DNA of 64,000 nucleotides from Halobacillus ihumii (GCF_902726645.1 NZ_CACVAO010000001.1:3792636-3856635); one strand, 5' to 3'. Counted from the first letter of the stretch, positions 47,301-56,295 are shown. The notes: generated by a model not told the origin, from the sequence alone. Numbers and translations are program-made.

Positions 47301-47761
47301 AATATGGCGACATGTCAGTTCTGGATACACCAACATTCTTCTACGGGATGCGTCTTGGGGAAGAAATTGAAGTGGAGATCGAACAAGGGAAAACGTTGAT
47401 TGTCAAACTCGTTTCGATTGGTGAACCCCATGCCGATGGAACGAGAACGGTCTACTTTGAATTAAACGGCCAGCCCCGTGAAGTGGTTATTAAAGACTTG
47501 AATGTAAAAGCTACGGTCCAACAACGGCCAAAGGCAGATAAATCAAACACTAAACATATTGGAGCGAGTATGCCGGGAACGGTCATTAAGGTTCTTTCCG
47601 AAAAAGGTGACAAAGTTCAAAAGGGCGATCATCTCATGATTACCGAGGCCATGAAGATGGAAACGACAGTTCAAGCACCATTTGATGGTGTGATCAAAGA
47701 AATTTATGTCGGTAATAATGAAGCGATCCATGTAGAGGATTTACTCATCGAATTTGAATAG
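44321..47761 (+). CDS. pycA: Pyruvate carboxylase
   Basis: A 1146-residue full-length enzyme: ATP-grasp biotin carboxylase domain (residues 1-460, with GGGGRGM and EVNPRVQVEHT), carboxyltransferase TIM barrel (about 530-800, with DTTFRDAHQS and HTHDTSGNG) and a C-terminal biotin carrier domain with the biotinylated Lys1112 in EAMKMET. It makes oxaloacetate from pyruvate for anaplerosis. In B. subtilis PycA is activated by DarB (CbpB, encoded at 2.8 kb) when c-di-AMP is low. Translationally coupled to ftsW by a 10-bp overlap. Confidence 0.97.
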   Translation: MELKKIDKVLVANRGEIAIRVFRACTELNIRTVAVYSQEDTGSYHRYKADEAYLIGEGKKPIDAYLDIEGIIETAKSVGVDAIHPGYGFLSENIDFAKRCEEEGIIFIGPTSEHLNMFGDKVKARDQAVQADIPVIPGSDGPVAGLQEVRDFGDQNGYPLMIKAAMGGGGRGMRIVRSAENLQDAYDRARSEAKAAFGSDEVYVEKLVEEPKHIEVQILGDFEGQIVHLYERDCSVQRRHQKVVEVAPSVSLPEGLREKICDAAVTLMKNVNYVNAGTVEFLVSNDEFYFIEVNPRVQVEHTITEMITGVDIVQTQILIAEGHHLHSKQVGIPGQEDIRTHGYAIQSRVTTEDPLNNFMPDTGKIMAYRTGGGFGVRLDAGNGFQGAVISPYYDSLLVKLSTWALTFDQAAHKMVRNLKEFRIRGIKTNIPFLQNVIQHSQFQSGVYNTTFIDRSPELFVFPKRKDRGTKMLSYIADRTVNGFEGQGSRKKPTLPNPRIPQVKYSNDIPGGTKQILDERGPDGLAKWLKEQKEVLLTDTTFRDAHQSLLATRVRTKDLQTIAEPTSRLLPDLFSLEMWGGATFDVSYRFLNEDPWERLLTLRKKSPNVLFQMLLRASNAVGYKNYPDNLIREFVEKSSNAGIDVFRIFDSLNWVEGMKLTIDAVRENNKIAEAAMCYTGDILDSSRPKYDLKYYQNLAKELQDAGAHILGIKDMAGLLKPEAAYQLISSLKETIDIPIHLHTHDTSGNGIFTYARAVEAGVDVVDVATGSMAGLTSQPSANTLYYALEGSDRKPNVDIDAYEQLGHYWEDIRKYYTDFESGMKAPHTEVYHHEMPGGQYSNLQQQARAVGLADRWDEVKRMYRRVNDMFGDIVKVTPSSKVVGDMALFMVQNELNEDDVYEKGESLAFPDSVVELFQGYLGQPYEGFPSELQRIVLKGRQPINERPGELLDPVDFKDLKETLFHKLDRQVTSFDMISHALYPKVFMDYHKFTEQYGDMSVLDTPTFFYGMRLGEEIEVEIEQGKTLIVKLVSIGEPHADGTRTVYFELNGQPREVVIKDLNVKATVQQRPKADKSNTKHIGASMPGTVIKVLSEKGDKVQKGDHLMITEAMKMETTVQAPFDGVIKEIYVGNNEAIHVEDLLIEFE

Positions 47762-47767
47762 TATAGT

Positions 47768-47804
47768 AAAGACCTGGCACCTGTAATAAGTGTCAGGTCT
47801 TTTT
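47768..47804 (+). terminator. Terminator of pycA
   Basis: AAAGACCTGGCAC pairs with GTGTCAGGTCTTT (47768-47802, one G-T), followed by TTTT. Confidence 0.85.
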
Positions 47805-48102
47805 CTAATAAAACAATATGATTACTTTGTCAAGCCCTTGCATTGTCGCTCGTAATTTGCTAGAACTATAAAGGTGTCAGTTTATTTTTTCCTAGATAGA
47901 AGAAGAGGTAAGCCTTTGCAAAAAAAGTGTCACATATTTGTCACATTTAAATAAAATTGTAAAGGAAAAATAGATTGAAGTGAAATTCCATGATACAATT
48001 ATTTTGATGTTTCCATGAATTGCTTACTTTTGTGGAAAATGATGACTGATTTATAGCTAACTTGCCAATGCTATAAAAGAAAGAAGGAGGGAAGATATTT
48101 CG
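47805..48102. other. ctaB leader region without ctaA
   Basis: In B. subtilis this interval holds divergent ctaA. Here only about 300 bp remain, without an ORF of suitable size. A pair of TGTCACAT direct repeats (47928-47935, 47939-47946; 11 bp apart, one helical turn) may be a regulator site. Confidence 0.5.
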
Positions 48103-49041
48103 ATGGACAACCCTAGAACAGTTGAACCTGGTGCTTCACATGTTGTGAACAATTCAACTGTCCGTGAAACGTCAATGATAGCTGATATAAAAAGCTTAAT
48201 TAAAGTCGGAATAATAAACTCCAATCTGATTACAACGTTTACAGGGTTCTGGCTTGCCATGTATTTTACCGGTACAGGCTTCGCCGGTCATTGGCTGACA
48301 TTCATATTGACCATGTTCGGAACCGCTTTCTTAATTGCGGGTGGATGTATTATTAATAACTGGTATGATAGAGATATCGATCACATTATGACACGAACGG
48401 TCAGCCGTCCCACTGTTACGGGGTCTATTCCATTGTCTGTAATTTTATGGATGGGGATTGGCACTTCGAGCCTTGGTTTTATTATTCTGTTATTCACAAC
48501 CTTAGAAGCTGCCCTCTTTGGAGCATTTGGCTGGTTTGTTTATGTTGTGCTGTACACCATGTGGTCTAAGAGAAAATACACAATCAACACGGTAATTGGA
48601 AGTTTTTCCGGTGCTGTTCCGCCATTAATTGGCTGGGCTGCTGTTGAACCGGGACTACGGTTAGAAGCAGTTATCCTATTTTTAATTATGTTTATTTGGC
48701 AAACTCCTCATTTTTTAGCTTTAGCCATGAAGAAAAAAGAGGATTACAAAGCAGCTGGAATACCAATGCTTCCGGTTGTACATGGTTTTAAAATGACCAA
48801 ACGGCAAGTAGTTGTTTATGTAGCTTGTTTATTGCCATTACCGATATACTTAGTTTCTTTGGGAGGAATATTTCTAACTGTGGCCTTCGTCTTGTCATTT
48901 GGCTGGTTGATACTGGGTTTAGCCGGATTCTTAATGAAAGATGATTATAAATGGGCCAAGTGGATGTTTGTTTATTCCTTGAACTATTTGACAATCCTAT
49001 TCTTAACGATGGTGCTTGTCACATTGCCAGTTTCTTTTTAA
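48103..49041 (+). CDS. ctaB: Protoheme IX farnesyltransferase (heme O synthase)
   Basis: A 312-residue UbiA-family enzyme with about nine membrane segments. The first Asp-rich motif is NNWYDRDIDHIM-(T)-R-T, and the second region reads FIWQTPHFLALAMKKKEDY. It adds the farnesyl chain to heme B, giving heme O for the oxidase. AGGAGGG precedes ATG 48103. It heads the caa3 operon but has no neighbouring heme A synthase. Confidence 0.94.
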   Translation: MDNPRTVEPGASHVVNNSTVRETSMIADIKSLIKVGIINSNLITTFTGFWLAMYFTGTGFAGHWLTFILTMFGTAFLIAGGCIINNWYDRDIDHIMTRTVSRPTVTGSIPLSVILWMGIGTSSLGFIILLFTTLEAALFGAFGWFVYVVLYTMWSKRKYTINTVIGSFSGAVPPLIGWAAVEPGLRLEAVILFLIMFIWQTPHFLALAMKKKEDYKAAGIPMLPVVHGFKMTKRQVVVYVACLLPLPIYLVSLGGIFLTVAFVLSFGWLILGLAGFLMKDDYKWAKWMFVYSLNYLTILFLTMVLVTLPVSF

Positions 49042-49113
49042 GGTAACTGACTCTTTCTAAGAGCTAGTTCCAATAATATAATTCAATCAAAAGAGAAAGA
49101 GAGGTATCACTCA

Positions 49114-50178
49114 ATGAGAGGTTGGATGGGAAAGTTCCGTTCCTTGATCTTGTTTGGCGCATTAACCCTTTTCCTATCGGGATGCGGGGTTGAGAATATG
49201 ACTGCACTAAAGCCAGAAGGATATGGAGCGAATTTATTATTTGATCTTATGATGATCAGTATTGCGATAATGCTTTTTGTATTTATTATCGTAATGGCGA
49301 TCTACACGTTTGTGTTAATTCGTTATCGTCAGAAAAAGGGACAGGAAGATTATATCCCTAAACAAACAGAAGGTAACAAAGCTTTAGAAATAATTTGGAC
49401 AGTGATCCCAATTATTTTACTTCTAGTACTAGCTGTTCCTACTGTACAAGCTACGTTTGACTTAGCAGATACTGGAGCTAAGAATGATGAGGACGCATTA
49501 ACCATTGAGGTTACTGGTAATCAGTACTGGTGGCACTTTAATTATAAAGGACAGGAAATCACAACAAGTCAGGACCTTTATATTCCAACTGGTGAACGCG
49601 TATACTTAGATTTAAAGTCGAGTGATGTAATTCACTCATTCTGGGTCCCTTCCATCGCAGGTAAGATGGACACAAATCCGGGCGAAAATGTTAATACGAT
49701 GTACTTAGAAGCTTTTGAAGAAGGCGTTTACTGGGGACAATGTGCTGAGCTTTGTGGTCCGTCGCACTCCTTAATGGACTTTAAAGTAATTGCCGTCAGT
49801 CCTGAAGAATTTGACCAGTGGGTTGAGGATATGAAAAATGTTGATCCTGAAGCTCAACCAGAGACAGCCTCTGCACAAGAGGGTCAAGAATTATTTAATA
49901 ACAACTGTATGAGTTGTCACGCGATTGGAAGCGGCGGTGCTGGTATTGCACCAAACCTAACCAATTTTGGAAACCGTACAATGATTGCAGGAATTCTTGA
50001 ACCGACGAAAGAGAACCTGGTTGATTGGATTGTGAACCCTGATGAAATCAAGCCTGGCAACCAAATGCCGGCCAATTTAGTTTCTGAAGAGGAAGCAAGC
50101 AAAATTGCAGACTACCTGCTGCAGCTTAAACATTCAGAAGTGACACCTGATTCTGCAGGTAAAAACAACCAAGAATAA
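49114..50178 (+). CDS. ctaC: Cytochrome caa3 oxidase subunit II with fused cytochrome c
   Basis: A 354-residue lipoprotein-type subunit: lipobox LSGC, two membrane segments, then a periplasmic-side cupredoxin domain with the CuA ligands (Cys210 and Cys214 in CAELCGPSH plus His) and the electron-entry WWHF aromatic patch. A C-terminal cytochrome c domain has Cys265-x-x-Cys268-His269 and a Met ligand in NQMPAN. Sco (176-754) is expected to mature the CuA site. Confidence 0.96.
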   Translation: MRGWMGKFRSLILFGALTLFLSGCGVENMTALKPEGYGANLLFDLMMISIAIMLFVFIIVMAIYTFVLIRYRQKKGQEDYIPKQTEGNKALEIIWTVIPIILLLVLAVPTVQATFDLADTGAKNDEDALTIEVTGNQYWWHFNYKGQEITTSQDLYIPTGERVYLDLKSSDVIHSFWVPSIAGKMDTNPGENVNTMYLEAFEEGVYWGQCAELCGPSHSLMDFKVIAVSPEEFDQWVEDMKNVDPEAQPETASAQEGQELFNNNCMSCHAIGSGGAGIAPNLTNFGNRTMIAGILEPTKENLVDWIVNPDEIKPGNQMPANLVSEEEASKIADYLLQLKHSEVTPDSAGKNNQE

Positions 50179-50218
50179 TTTATAATTACGAGAAAGAGGT
50201 TTTAAGGGAGGTTAAAGC

Positions 50219-52072
50219 GTGAGTACTGCTGTTGCTCAAAATCGTGGACTCGGCGCTGCGATTTGGGATTATTTAACAACGGTTGACCATAAAAAGATTG
50301 CCCATCTTTATTTGGTCTCCGGTGGTCTGTTTTTCCTGATCGGCGGGCTTGAAGCGATGATAATTCGAATCCAGCTTATGGAGCCTAGTAATAACTTCAT
50401 ATCCGCTGGACTGTATAACGAAATGATAACGATGCATGGTACAACAATGATTTTTCTGGCAGCTATGCCGATTATATTTGCTTTAATGAATGCCGTCGTA
50501 CCATTGCAAATTGGAGCACGAGATGTAGCTTTTCCATTTTTGAACTCACTAGGTTTCTGGCTGTTTTTATTTGGTGGGTTATTATTAAACATATCTTGGT
50601 TTACTGGCGCTCCAGATGCGGGCTGGACGAACTATGCACCACTTTCGACCACCTCGCCAGGCCATGGAGTGGACTATTATGTGATGGGTCTGCAAATTGC
50701 CGGAGCCGGAACGTTAATAGGGGGTATTAACTTTCTTGTTACGATCGTTAATATGCGTGCCCCTGGTATGACATATATGCGTATGCCGTTGTTTACATGG
50801 ACTGTCTTTGTAACGAGTACATTGATCCTGTTTGCCTTCCCGGCATTGACTGTTGGTCTTTTCCTTATGATGTTTGACCGCATGTTTGGGTCTGCATTCT
50901 TTGATGTTGCTCTAGGCGGTAACGCGATGATCTGGGAGCATTTATTCTGGATCTTTGGACACCCGGAAGTATATATCTTGATTCTTCCTGCTTTCGGTGC
51001 TTTTAGTGAAATCTTTTCTACCTTTTCTAAAAAACGCCTGTTTGGTTATTCAGCCATGGTATTTGCAACGGTATTAATTGGCTTTTTAGCTTTCATGGTA
51101 TGGGCTCACCACATGTTCACAGTAGGATTGGGGCCGATTGCTAACTCGATCTTTGCCGTAGCTACAATGGCGATTGCTGTTCCAACCGGTATTAAGATAT
51201 TCAACTGGCTGTTTACAATGTGGGGCGGTAACATTAAGATGAATTCGGCAATGCTTTGGTCGGTTGCTTTCATCCCAACTTTCACCATCGGAGGTATGAC
51301 GGGGGTTATGCTGGCTGCTGCAGCTGCTGACTACCAGTACCACGATACTTATTTTGTAGTCGCTCACTTCCACTATGTTATCGTGGGTGGCCTCGTGTTC
51401 GGTATTTTCGCTTCCCTCCATTACTGGTGGCCGAAAATGTTCGGGCAGGTTTTAAATGAAGCTTTAGGCAAGTGGACATTCTGGCTCTTCTTCATTGGAT
51501 TCCACATGACGTTTTTTATTCAGCATTTCTTAGGCTTGATTGGAATGCCACGTCGTTACTGGACTTATCAGGAAGGGCAGGGACTAGAAGTAGGGAACAT
51601 GATCAGTACAGTCGGAGCATTTTTAATGGCGATTGGTACGCTTGTTTTCATCTATAACATTGTTCAAACTGCCGTAAAAGGTAAGAAAGTTAGCGGTGAC
51701 CCTTGGGATGGCCGTACGCTTGAATGGTCAATTCCATCACCACCGCCACATTATAATTTCAAACAAACTCCGCTTGTCCGCGGTCTTGACGCGCTATGGG
51801 TTGAGAAAAGTGATGGTAAGAAAGGGATGACCCCTGCTGAACCGCTTGGTGATATTCACATGCCAAACAACTCTATTCTTCCGTTCTTAATGTCATTAGG
51901 GTTGTTTATTGCAGGATTTGGATTTATCTATCAAGTGGATGATAAAATGTGGTTAACTCTCGTATTTATCGGAATGGGTATTACCCTTGGATCTATGTTG
52001 ACACGTTCAGTCAAAGATGATCTTGGACACCATATTCATAAAGAAGATCTTGAGAAGGGGGCTGGCGAGTAA
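50219..52072 (+). CDS. ctaD: Cytochrome caa3 oxidase subunit I
   Basis: A 617-residue heme-copper oxidase catalytic subunit. The GHPEVY loop (with CuB His and its cross-linked Tyr), WAHHMF (two CuB His) and HDTYFVVAHFHYV (heme ligands) are intact. Start is GTG at 50219 after GGGAGG. It overlaps ctaE by one base. Whether it binds heme A or heme O depends on a ctaA gene elsewhere. Confidence 0.97.
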   Translation: MSTAVAQNRGLGAAIWDYLTTVDHKKIAHLYLVSGGLFFLIGGLEAMIIRIQLMEPSNNFISAGLYNEMITMHGTTMIFLAAMPIIFALMNAVVPLQIGARDVAFPFLNSLGFWLFLFGGLLLNISWFTGAPDAGWTNYAPLSTTSPGHGVDYYVMGLQIAGAGTLIGGINFLVTIVNMRAPGMTYMRMPLFTWTVFVTSTLILFAFPALTVGLFLMMFDRMFGSAFFDVALGGNAMIWEHLFWIFGHPEVYILILPAFGAFSEIFSTFSKKRLFGYSAMVFATVLIGFLAFMVWAHHMFTVGLGPIANSIFAVATMAIAVPTGIKIFNWLFTMWGGNIKMNSAMLWSVAFIPTFTIGGMTGVMLAAAAADYQYHDTYFVVAHFHYVIVGGLVFGIFASLHYWWPKMFGQVLNEALGKWTFWLFFIGFHMTFFIQHFLGLIGMPRRYWTYQEGQGLEVGNMISTVGAFLMAIGTLVFIYNIVQTAVKGKKVSGDPWDGRTLEWSIPSPPPHYNFKQTPLVRGLDALWVEKSDGKKGMTPAEPLGDIHMPNNSILPFLMSLGLFIAGFGFIYQVDDKMWLTLVFIGMGITLGSMLTRSVKDDLGHHIHKEDLEKGAGE

Positions 52073-52695
52073 TGAGTAATGAGGATGTACTGAATCCAAA
52101 AGAAATGCCACATGAGCCGGAAAAAGCCACCCTTGAAGGTAAGAATAAATTCGTAGGCTTTTGGTTCTTCCTTGGCGGAGAAACCGTATTGTTTGCATGT
52201 TTATTTGGAACATATCTTGCATTAAACGGCTCAACAATGGGGGAGAATACTCCTGAACACCTGTTTGGCTTAGAGCTGGTGTTTATTATGACGATGCTGC
52301 TGTTAACGAGTTCTTTGACAAGTGTGTACGCGATGTACCACATGAAGAACAATGATTTCGGCAAAATGCAGTTATGGCTTGGTGTTACTGTCGTGCTTGG
52401 GCTCGGATTTCTAGGCTGTGAAATTTACGAATTCGTACACTACATTCACGAATATGAATTCACATTCCGTTCTTCCGCATTCGGATCTGCTTTTTATACG
52501 TTAGTTGGGTTCCATGGTGGTCATGTTCTATTTGGTTTATCATGGATCACGGCGCTAATGATTCGTAATTCAAGACGTGGCCTGAACTTGTATAATGCAC
52601 CAAAGTTTTATATTGCAAGTTTATACTGGCACTTCATTGATGTTGTATGGGTATTTATCTTTACTGTCGTATATTTGATGGGAAAGGTGGGGTAA
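52072..52695 (+). CDS. ctaE: Cytochrome caa3 oxidase subunit III
   Basis: A 207-residue subunit with five membrane segments, including VGFHGGHVLFGL and the C-terminal YWHFIDVVW-x-F motif typical of subunit III. It starts at the ATG that overlaps the ctaD stop and stops three bases before ctaF. Confidence 0.95.
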   Translation: MSNEDVLNPKEMPHEPEKATLEGKNKFVGFWFFLGGETVLFACLFGTYLALNGSTMGENTPEHLFGLELVFIMTMLLLTSSLTSVYAMYHMKNNDFGKMQLWLGVTVVLGLGFLGCEIYEFVHYIHEYEFTFRSSAFGSAFYTLVGFHGGHVLFGLSWITALMIRNSRRGLNLYNAPKFYIASLYWHFIDVVWVFIFTVVYLMGKVG

Positions 52696-52698
52696 TGG

Positions 52699-53022
52699 AT
52701 GGCGAATCACTCTAAATCACCTAGTCAGCAAATGGACTTTGAGAAGCGGCAGCATAAGGAAGAAATGAAACAGCAAGTAATTAGTTTTGTGATGATGATT
52801 CTATTTACAATCATCGCATTTAGCATGGTGCTGCTTGAGGTTAACTCGTATTTTCTCATCCCTACATTGATCATATTGGCAGTTGTGCAAGTCCTTTTCC
52901 AACTGTACTACTTCATGCATATGAAGAATAAAGGTCATGACATGGTGGCCATGATGATGTACGGAGGAATTAGTGTTGCCATATTGACGATCATTACCTT
53001 TACGACTATTATTTGGTGGTAA
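52699..53022 (+). CDS. ctaF: Cytochrome caa3 oxidase subunit IV
   Basis: A 107-residue subunit with a hydrophilic N-terminus and three membrane segments; QLYYFMHMK after segment 2 is a mark of the small subunit IV family. It follows ctaE by 3 bp and ends at a terminator, so ctaG is expressed mainly from read-through or its own promoter. Confidence 0.92.
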   Translation: MANHSKSPSQQMDFEKRQHKEEMKQQVISFVMMILFTIIAFSMVLLEVNSYFLIPTLIILAVVQVLFQLYYFMHMKNKGHDMVAMMMYGGISVAILTIITFTTIIWW

Positions 53023-53030
53023 AGAAGACA

Positions 53031-53058
53031 AAAGACCGGGCGCTCCGGTCTTTTTCTT
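53031..53058 (+). terminator. Terminator after ctaF
   Basis: AAAGACCGG (53031-53039) pairs with CCGGTCTTT (53045-53053), followed by TTC and T. Confidence 0.85.
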
Positions 53059-53170
53059 TTATGTCCAATTTATGAACATTAAAAAAGATCTTGGACAAGG
53101 CTCGTGTTTTAGGTGAAAATTAGTTAAAATAGAGAGGTAACAAGTCTATACAATCTGAGGTGAGACACCC

Positions 53171-54070
53171 ATGTGGTTAGAACTTCAAATATTCGGATTT
53201 CGAGCGCTATGGAGTCCTTATTATTTGCTTTTTGTTTTAGTACTTTCGTTCCTATACTTTATGATAACCGGACCTTGGCGTAAAAAAGGGGAAACAAGAC
53301 CTGAAGCGCGTCAGCAGGTAATGTTTTATATTGGGATGGCATTGTTATATGTTATCAAGGGTTCACCAATCGACTTACTGTCCCATATTATGTTTACCGC
53401 ACATATGATACAAATGGCACTTTATTACCTATTGTTTCCAATCCTTATTATTAAGGGGATTCCTGTTTGGATTTGGCAAAAAGTTTTTGAAGTGCGAGGA
53501 CTAAAGTCAGTTCTTAGTTTTTTAACAAGACCGTTGCTTGCCCTGTTATTATTTAACGGATTTTTCTCGATTTATCACATGCCACAGGTGTTTGATTATG
53601 CTAAATCGAGTGAATGGACTCATGCACTAATTACTACCGGCATTTTATTTACCGCATTTTGTATGTGGTGGGCCGTTTATTCCCCGTTAGATAAAACAGA
53701 TCGTTTAAGCCCTATTTTAAAAATTGGCTACATATTTGCTAACGGTGTTTTAATTACACCAGCATGCGGTTTGATTATTTTTGCAGGCGCCCCTATTTAT
53801 GAAACGTATTCCCAAGCAGGTGCATGGCTGCAGGCGATGAGTTTATGTGTGCCTACAGATGTTCTGACAGGCATCTCAAGTCAATTAAGTGGTCCTAGTT
53901 TCTTTACTCCAATGCCAGTGCTGCATGATCAGCGGTTGGGCGGAATCGTCATGAAAGTTTCGCAAGAGATCATTTTTGGCTACATTATTGCTCAGATCTT
54001 TTTCAGCTGGTTTAATCGCGAGCGTGATACCATTGATCCACTTCCAAGCCAAATGCAAACGGATTCGTAA
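53171..54070 (+). CDS. ctaG: Cytochrome caa3 oxidase assembly factor CtaG
   Basis: A 299-residue multi-spanning membrane protein of the caa3_CtaG family, not related to mitochondrial Cox11. TAHM-(I/V)-QM, YH-x-PQVFDYA and MWWAV(Y)SPL are typical. In B. subtilis it is needed for active caa3 oxidase, probably for CuB insertion. It is the usual end of the cta cluster. Confidence 0.93.
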   Translation: MWLELQIFGFRALWSPYYLLFVLVLSFLYFMITGPWRKKGETRPEARQQVMFYIGMALLYVIKGSPIDLLSHIMFTAHMIQMALYYLLFPILIIKGIPVWIWQKVFEVRGLKSVLSFLTRPLLALLLFNGFFSIYHMPQVFDYAKSSEWTHALITTGILFTAFCMWWAVYSPLDKTDRLSPILKIGYIFANGVLITPACGLIIFAGAPIYETYSQAGAWLQAMSLCVPTDVLTGISSQLSGPSFFTPMPVLHDQRLGGIVMKVSQEIIFGYIIAQIFFSWFNRERDTIDPLPSQMQTDS

Positions 54071-54132
54071 TGCCGAGAGCTTATCCTCACCTATGAAGTT
54101 TGTCGTAAGATTTATCGAAAAGGAGAACGCAC

Positions 54133-54588
54133 ATGCCATTATTACCCACACTAAGTACTTTTTTTATAGTACTAAGCGCGATATTAATTGCTATTGGCTG
54201 GCGGTTAATTGTTGTAAATAAACCTCAAGCACATAGAAAGGCTATGATAGCTGCATCTATCAGTGCATTGATCTTTTTCATTATTTACATGAGCCGCACG
54301 ATCTTCGTCGGGAATACCAGCTTCGGCGGTCCTGATGATATTAAAATTTACTACACTGTTTTCCTGATTTTTCACATTATCCTTGCTACAGTAGGAGCGG
54401 TGTTTGGAATTGTGACCTTGACGTTAGCTTTTAAACGAAATTTAATAAAGCATCGAAAAGTTGGTCCAGTTACGAGTATCATCTGGTTTTGTACGGCAGT
54501 CACCGGTGTAATGGTGTACCTGTTGTTATATGTGATTTATGAAGGTGGAAAAACGACCAGCATGCTAAAGGCAATTTTTGGATTTTAA
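54133..54588 (+). CDS. ctaM: DUF420 oxidase assembly protein CtaM
   Basis: A 151-residue membrane protein with four segments and conserved histidines (AHRK, FHIILA, KHRKVG), matching DUF420 (YozB/CtaM). In Staphylococcus aureus CtaM is required for heme-copper quinol oxidase activity. It sits 62 bp after ctaG. In B. subtilis yozB is elsewhere, so its presence here strengthens the link to caa3 assembly. Confidence 0.87.
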   Translation: MPLLPTLSTFFIVLSAILIAIGWRLIVVNKPQAHRKAMIAASISALIFFIIYMSRTIFVGNTSFGGPDDIKIYYTVFLIFHIILATVGAVFGIVTLTLAFKRNLIKHRKVGPVTSIIWFCTAVTGVMVYLLLYVIYEGGKTTSMLKAIFGF

Positions 54589-54592
54589 GCGG

Positions 54593-54630
54593 ACAGCAAT
54601 TAGATGAATCAGTCTAATTGCTGTTTTTAT
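54593..54630 (+). terminator. Terminator of ctaM
   Basis: ACAGCAATTAGA (54593-54604) pairs with TCTAATTGCTGT (54613-54624), followed by TTTT. Confidence 0.9.
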
Positions 54631-54652
54631 AACAACTAAAGGAGAGGATTAG

Positions 54653-55195
54653 GTGGAACATGCCACGGAACGAATCAGGTTTATGCCGATAACTGTTCAA
54701 GCGGCCCAGCTTTTAATGAAAAACCCCATCGGTTTTTATACGTCATATGGTTACCCGCGTAATAAATCCTGGCCTCATGATGGATTAAAAGTGATTTTGC
54801 CTTTGTATGTGGAGTTGTTAGAAAACGATAGGTCTGAATTCGGGTTTGGTCCGTGGATGATGGTGGATCGTAAAGTCGGAGAAATACTCGGAGACATAGG
54901 GTTTAAGGGGCAGCCCAAGGATGGCATAATCGAAATTGGCTACTATGTGGTTGTTTCCAAGCGAAATCAGGGTTTCGCCACGGAAGCTGTAAAATCGATG
55001 TGTGACTGGGCTTTTCAGCAGCCGCATGTTCAGACTGTACAAGCCCAATGTGACAAACGTAATATATCTTCTCAACACGTTTTGTTCAACAATGGATTTA
55101 TCCAAGTTTCTGAAAAAGGCTCTATCATTACTTTTATGAAAGAAAAATACAGTCGTGCTGTAAAGTCTGGTACAAGTCTGGACCAGCATCAATAA
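54653..55195 (+). CDS. GNAT family N-acetyltransferase
   Basis: A 180-residue acetyltransferase of the RimJ/RimL-like group. The acetyl-CoA loop reads RNQGFATEA, and IEIGYYV and (V)QAQCDKRNISSQHV precede and follow it. Substrate unknown. Start is GTG at 54653 after GGAGAGG. No counterpart at this site in B. subtilis. Confidence 0.83.
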   Translation: MEHATERIRFMPITVQAAQLLMKNPIGFYTSYGYPRNKSWPHDGLKVILPLYVELLENDRSEFGFGPWMMVDRKVGEILGDIGFKGQPKDGIIEIGYYVVVSKRNQGFATEAVKSMCDWAFQQPHVQTVQAQCDKRNISSQHVLFNNGFIQVSEKGSIITFMKEKYSRAVKSGTSLDQHQ

Positions 55196-55228
55196 TCCCG
55201 TGAGTCGGAAGCCATCGACCACGGGATT
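55194..55228. terminator. Hairpin between the convergent GNAT and AI-2E genes
   Basis: AATCCCGTG (55194-55202) pairs with CACGGGATT (55220-55228). The T-runs are poor. Confidence 0.55.
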
Positions 55229-55236
55229 TGTGCTGT

Positions 55237-56295
55237 TTATAGCTTTAAATTCCACTTAATAATCCCGGCTTCTTTAGCCGAGTTAAAAGCGATTAGAGTA
55301 AGCGGGCCTAGGATAAAGCCTGTAAGCCCGATGAGCTGTAAGCCGAGATACATGGCAATCAGAGTGGCTAACGGAGACAAACCAATGTGGCTGCCCATTA
55401 CTTTCGGTTCAACTGTTCTACGTATAGCAAGCAGGATAATTGCTAATACAGCCAGTTGTGTTCCGAGTGGAATATCCCCTGTGATAAACATGTACAATGA
55501 CCATGGCCCTAAGATCACAATTGAACCTATAATTGGAATGAAGTCAATCACCCAGATGATCAGCGCCATGACGATAGCTACTTCTGGGGCGATCCACAAC
55601 AAGCCGATAAGCGAAACGATAAAGATGATAATACTAACAAGGAATTGTGCTTTTAAAAATCCAAAAACAACATAAGATAAGCGGGCATTCATGAATTTTA
55701 CTTTTTCAGAAGTAGCTTCGGTTAGCTGGTTATGTAGATTTTCTCTGAGGCGTGGCATTTCCAGCATAAATAAGAATAAAGCAATCAGATACACAAGAAA
55801 ACTCACAAGGTATTCAGGAATTTTTGCTGCTAAGACAGCGATATTGCCTAGCTGTAACCTCTGACTTATTGCTTGGGTGGTCGAATCGAGTGTACTCATT
55901 AATTCGTTTGTTACTTTTTCTACAAATTCCGGTGGCATATTCTTTGTGAAGTTATCCATATTATTTTCCCAGTGAATAAACACATTGTTAATCTGATTAA
56001 TGTAGGTAGGCGCATTGTCTGCCAGATGAATGATTTGAGTGACTGCTCTGGTTACAGCATATGTTCCGAGTAACCCGATAAAAAGAAGAAAAAGCAGAAA
56101 GACCATAATTACCGCCATCTTCCTATTTACTCGAAGCCGAAACTGGATCCAGCGTATGGAAGGGTTTAAAAACAAGGCAGTGACGAGTGCGGCAATTAGC
56201 GGAACAGAAATCGGTAATATAAAATACCCAATAACGATGAGTACTATCGTAAGGAGGATAAGTGTCCATTGACGCTTAGTAAGATAGCTGAACAA
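55237..56295 (-). CDS. AI-2E family membrane transporter (YtvI-like)
   Basis: A 352-residue AI-2E/UPF0118 protein with about eight membrane segments. VIDFIPIIGSIVILGPW, PKVMGSHIGLSPLATL and GLTGFILGPL are the family's conserved C-terminal block. Relatives act in AI-2 export, Na+/H+ exchange or sporulation; the role here is not defined. Start is TTG at 56295, about 12 bases after AAGGGAG, so the start is uncertain. Confidence 0.82.
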   Translation of the reverse strand: MFSYLTKRQWTLILLTIVLIVIGYFILPISVPLIAALVTALFLNPSIRWIQFRLRVNRKMAVIMVFLLFLLFIGLLGTYAVTRAVTQIIHLADNAPTYINQINNVFIHWENNMDNFTKNMPPEFVEKVTNELMSTLDSTTQAISQRLQLGNIAVLAAKIPEYLVSFLVYLIALFLFMLEMPRLRENLHNQLTEATSEKVKFMNARLSYVVFGFLKAQFLVSIIIFIVSLIGLLWIAPEVAIVMALIIWVIDFIPIIGSIVILGPWSLYMFITGDIPLGTQLAVLAIILLAIRRTVEPKVMGSHIGLSPLATLIAMYLGLQLIGLTGFILGPLTLIAFNSAKEAGIIKWNLKL

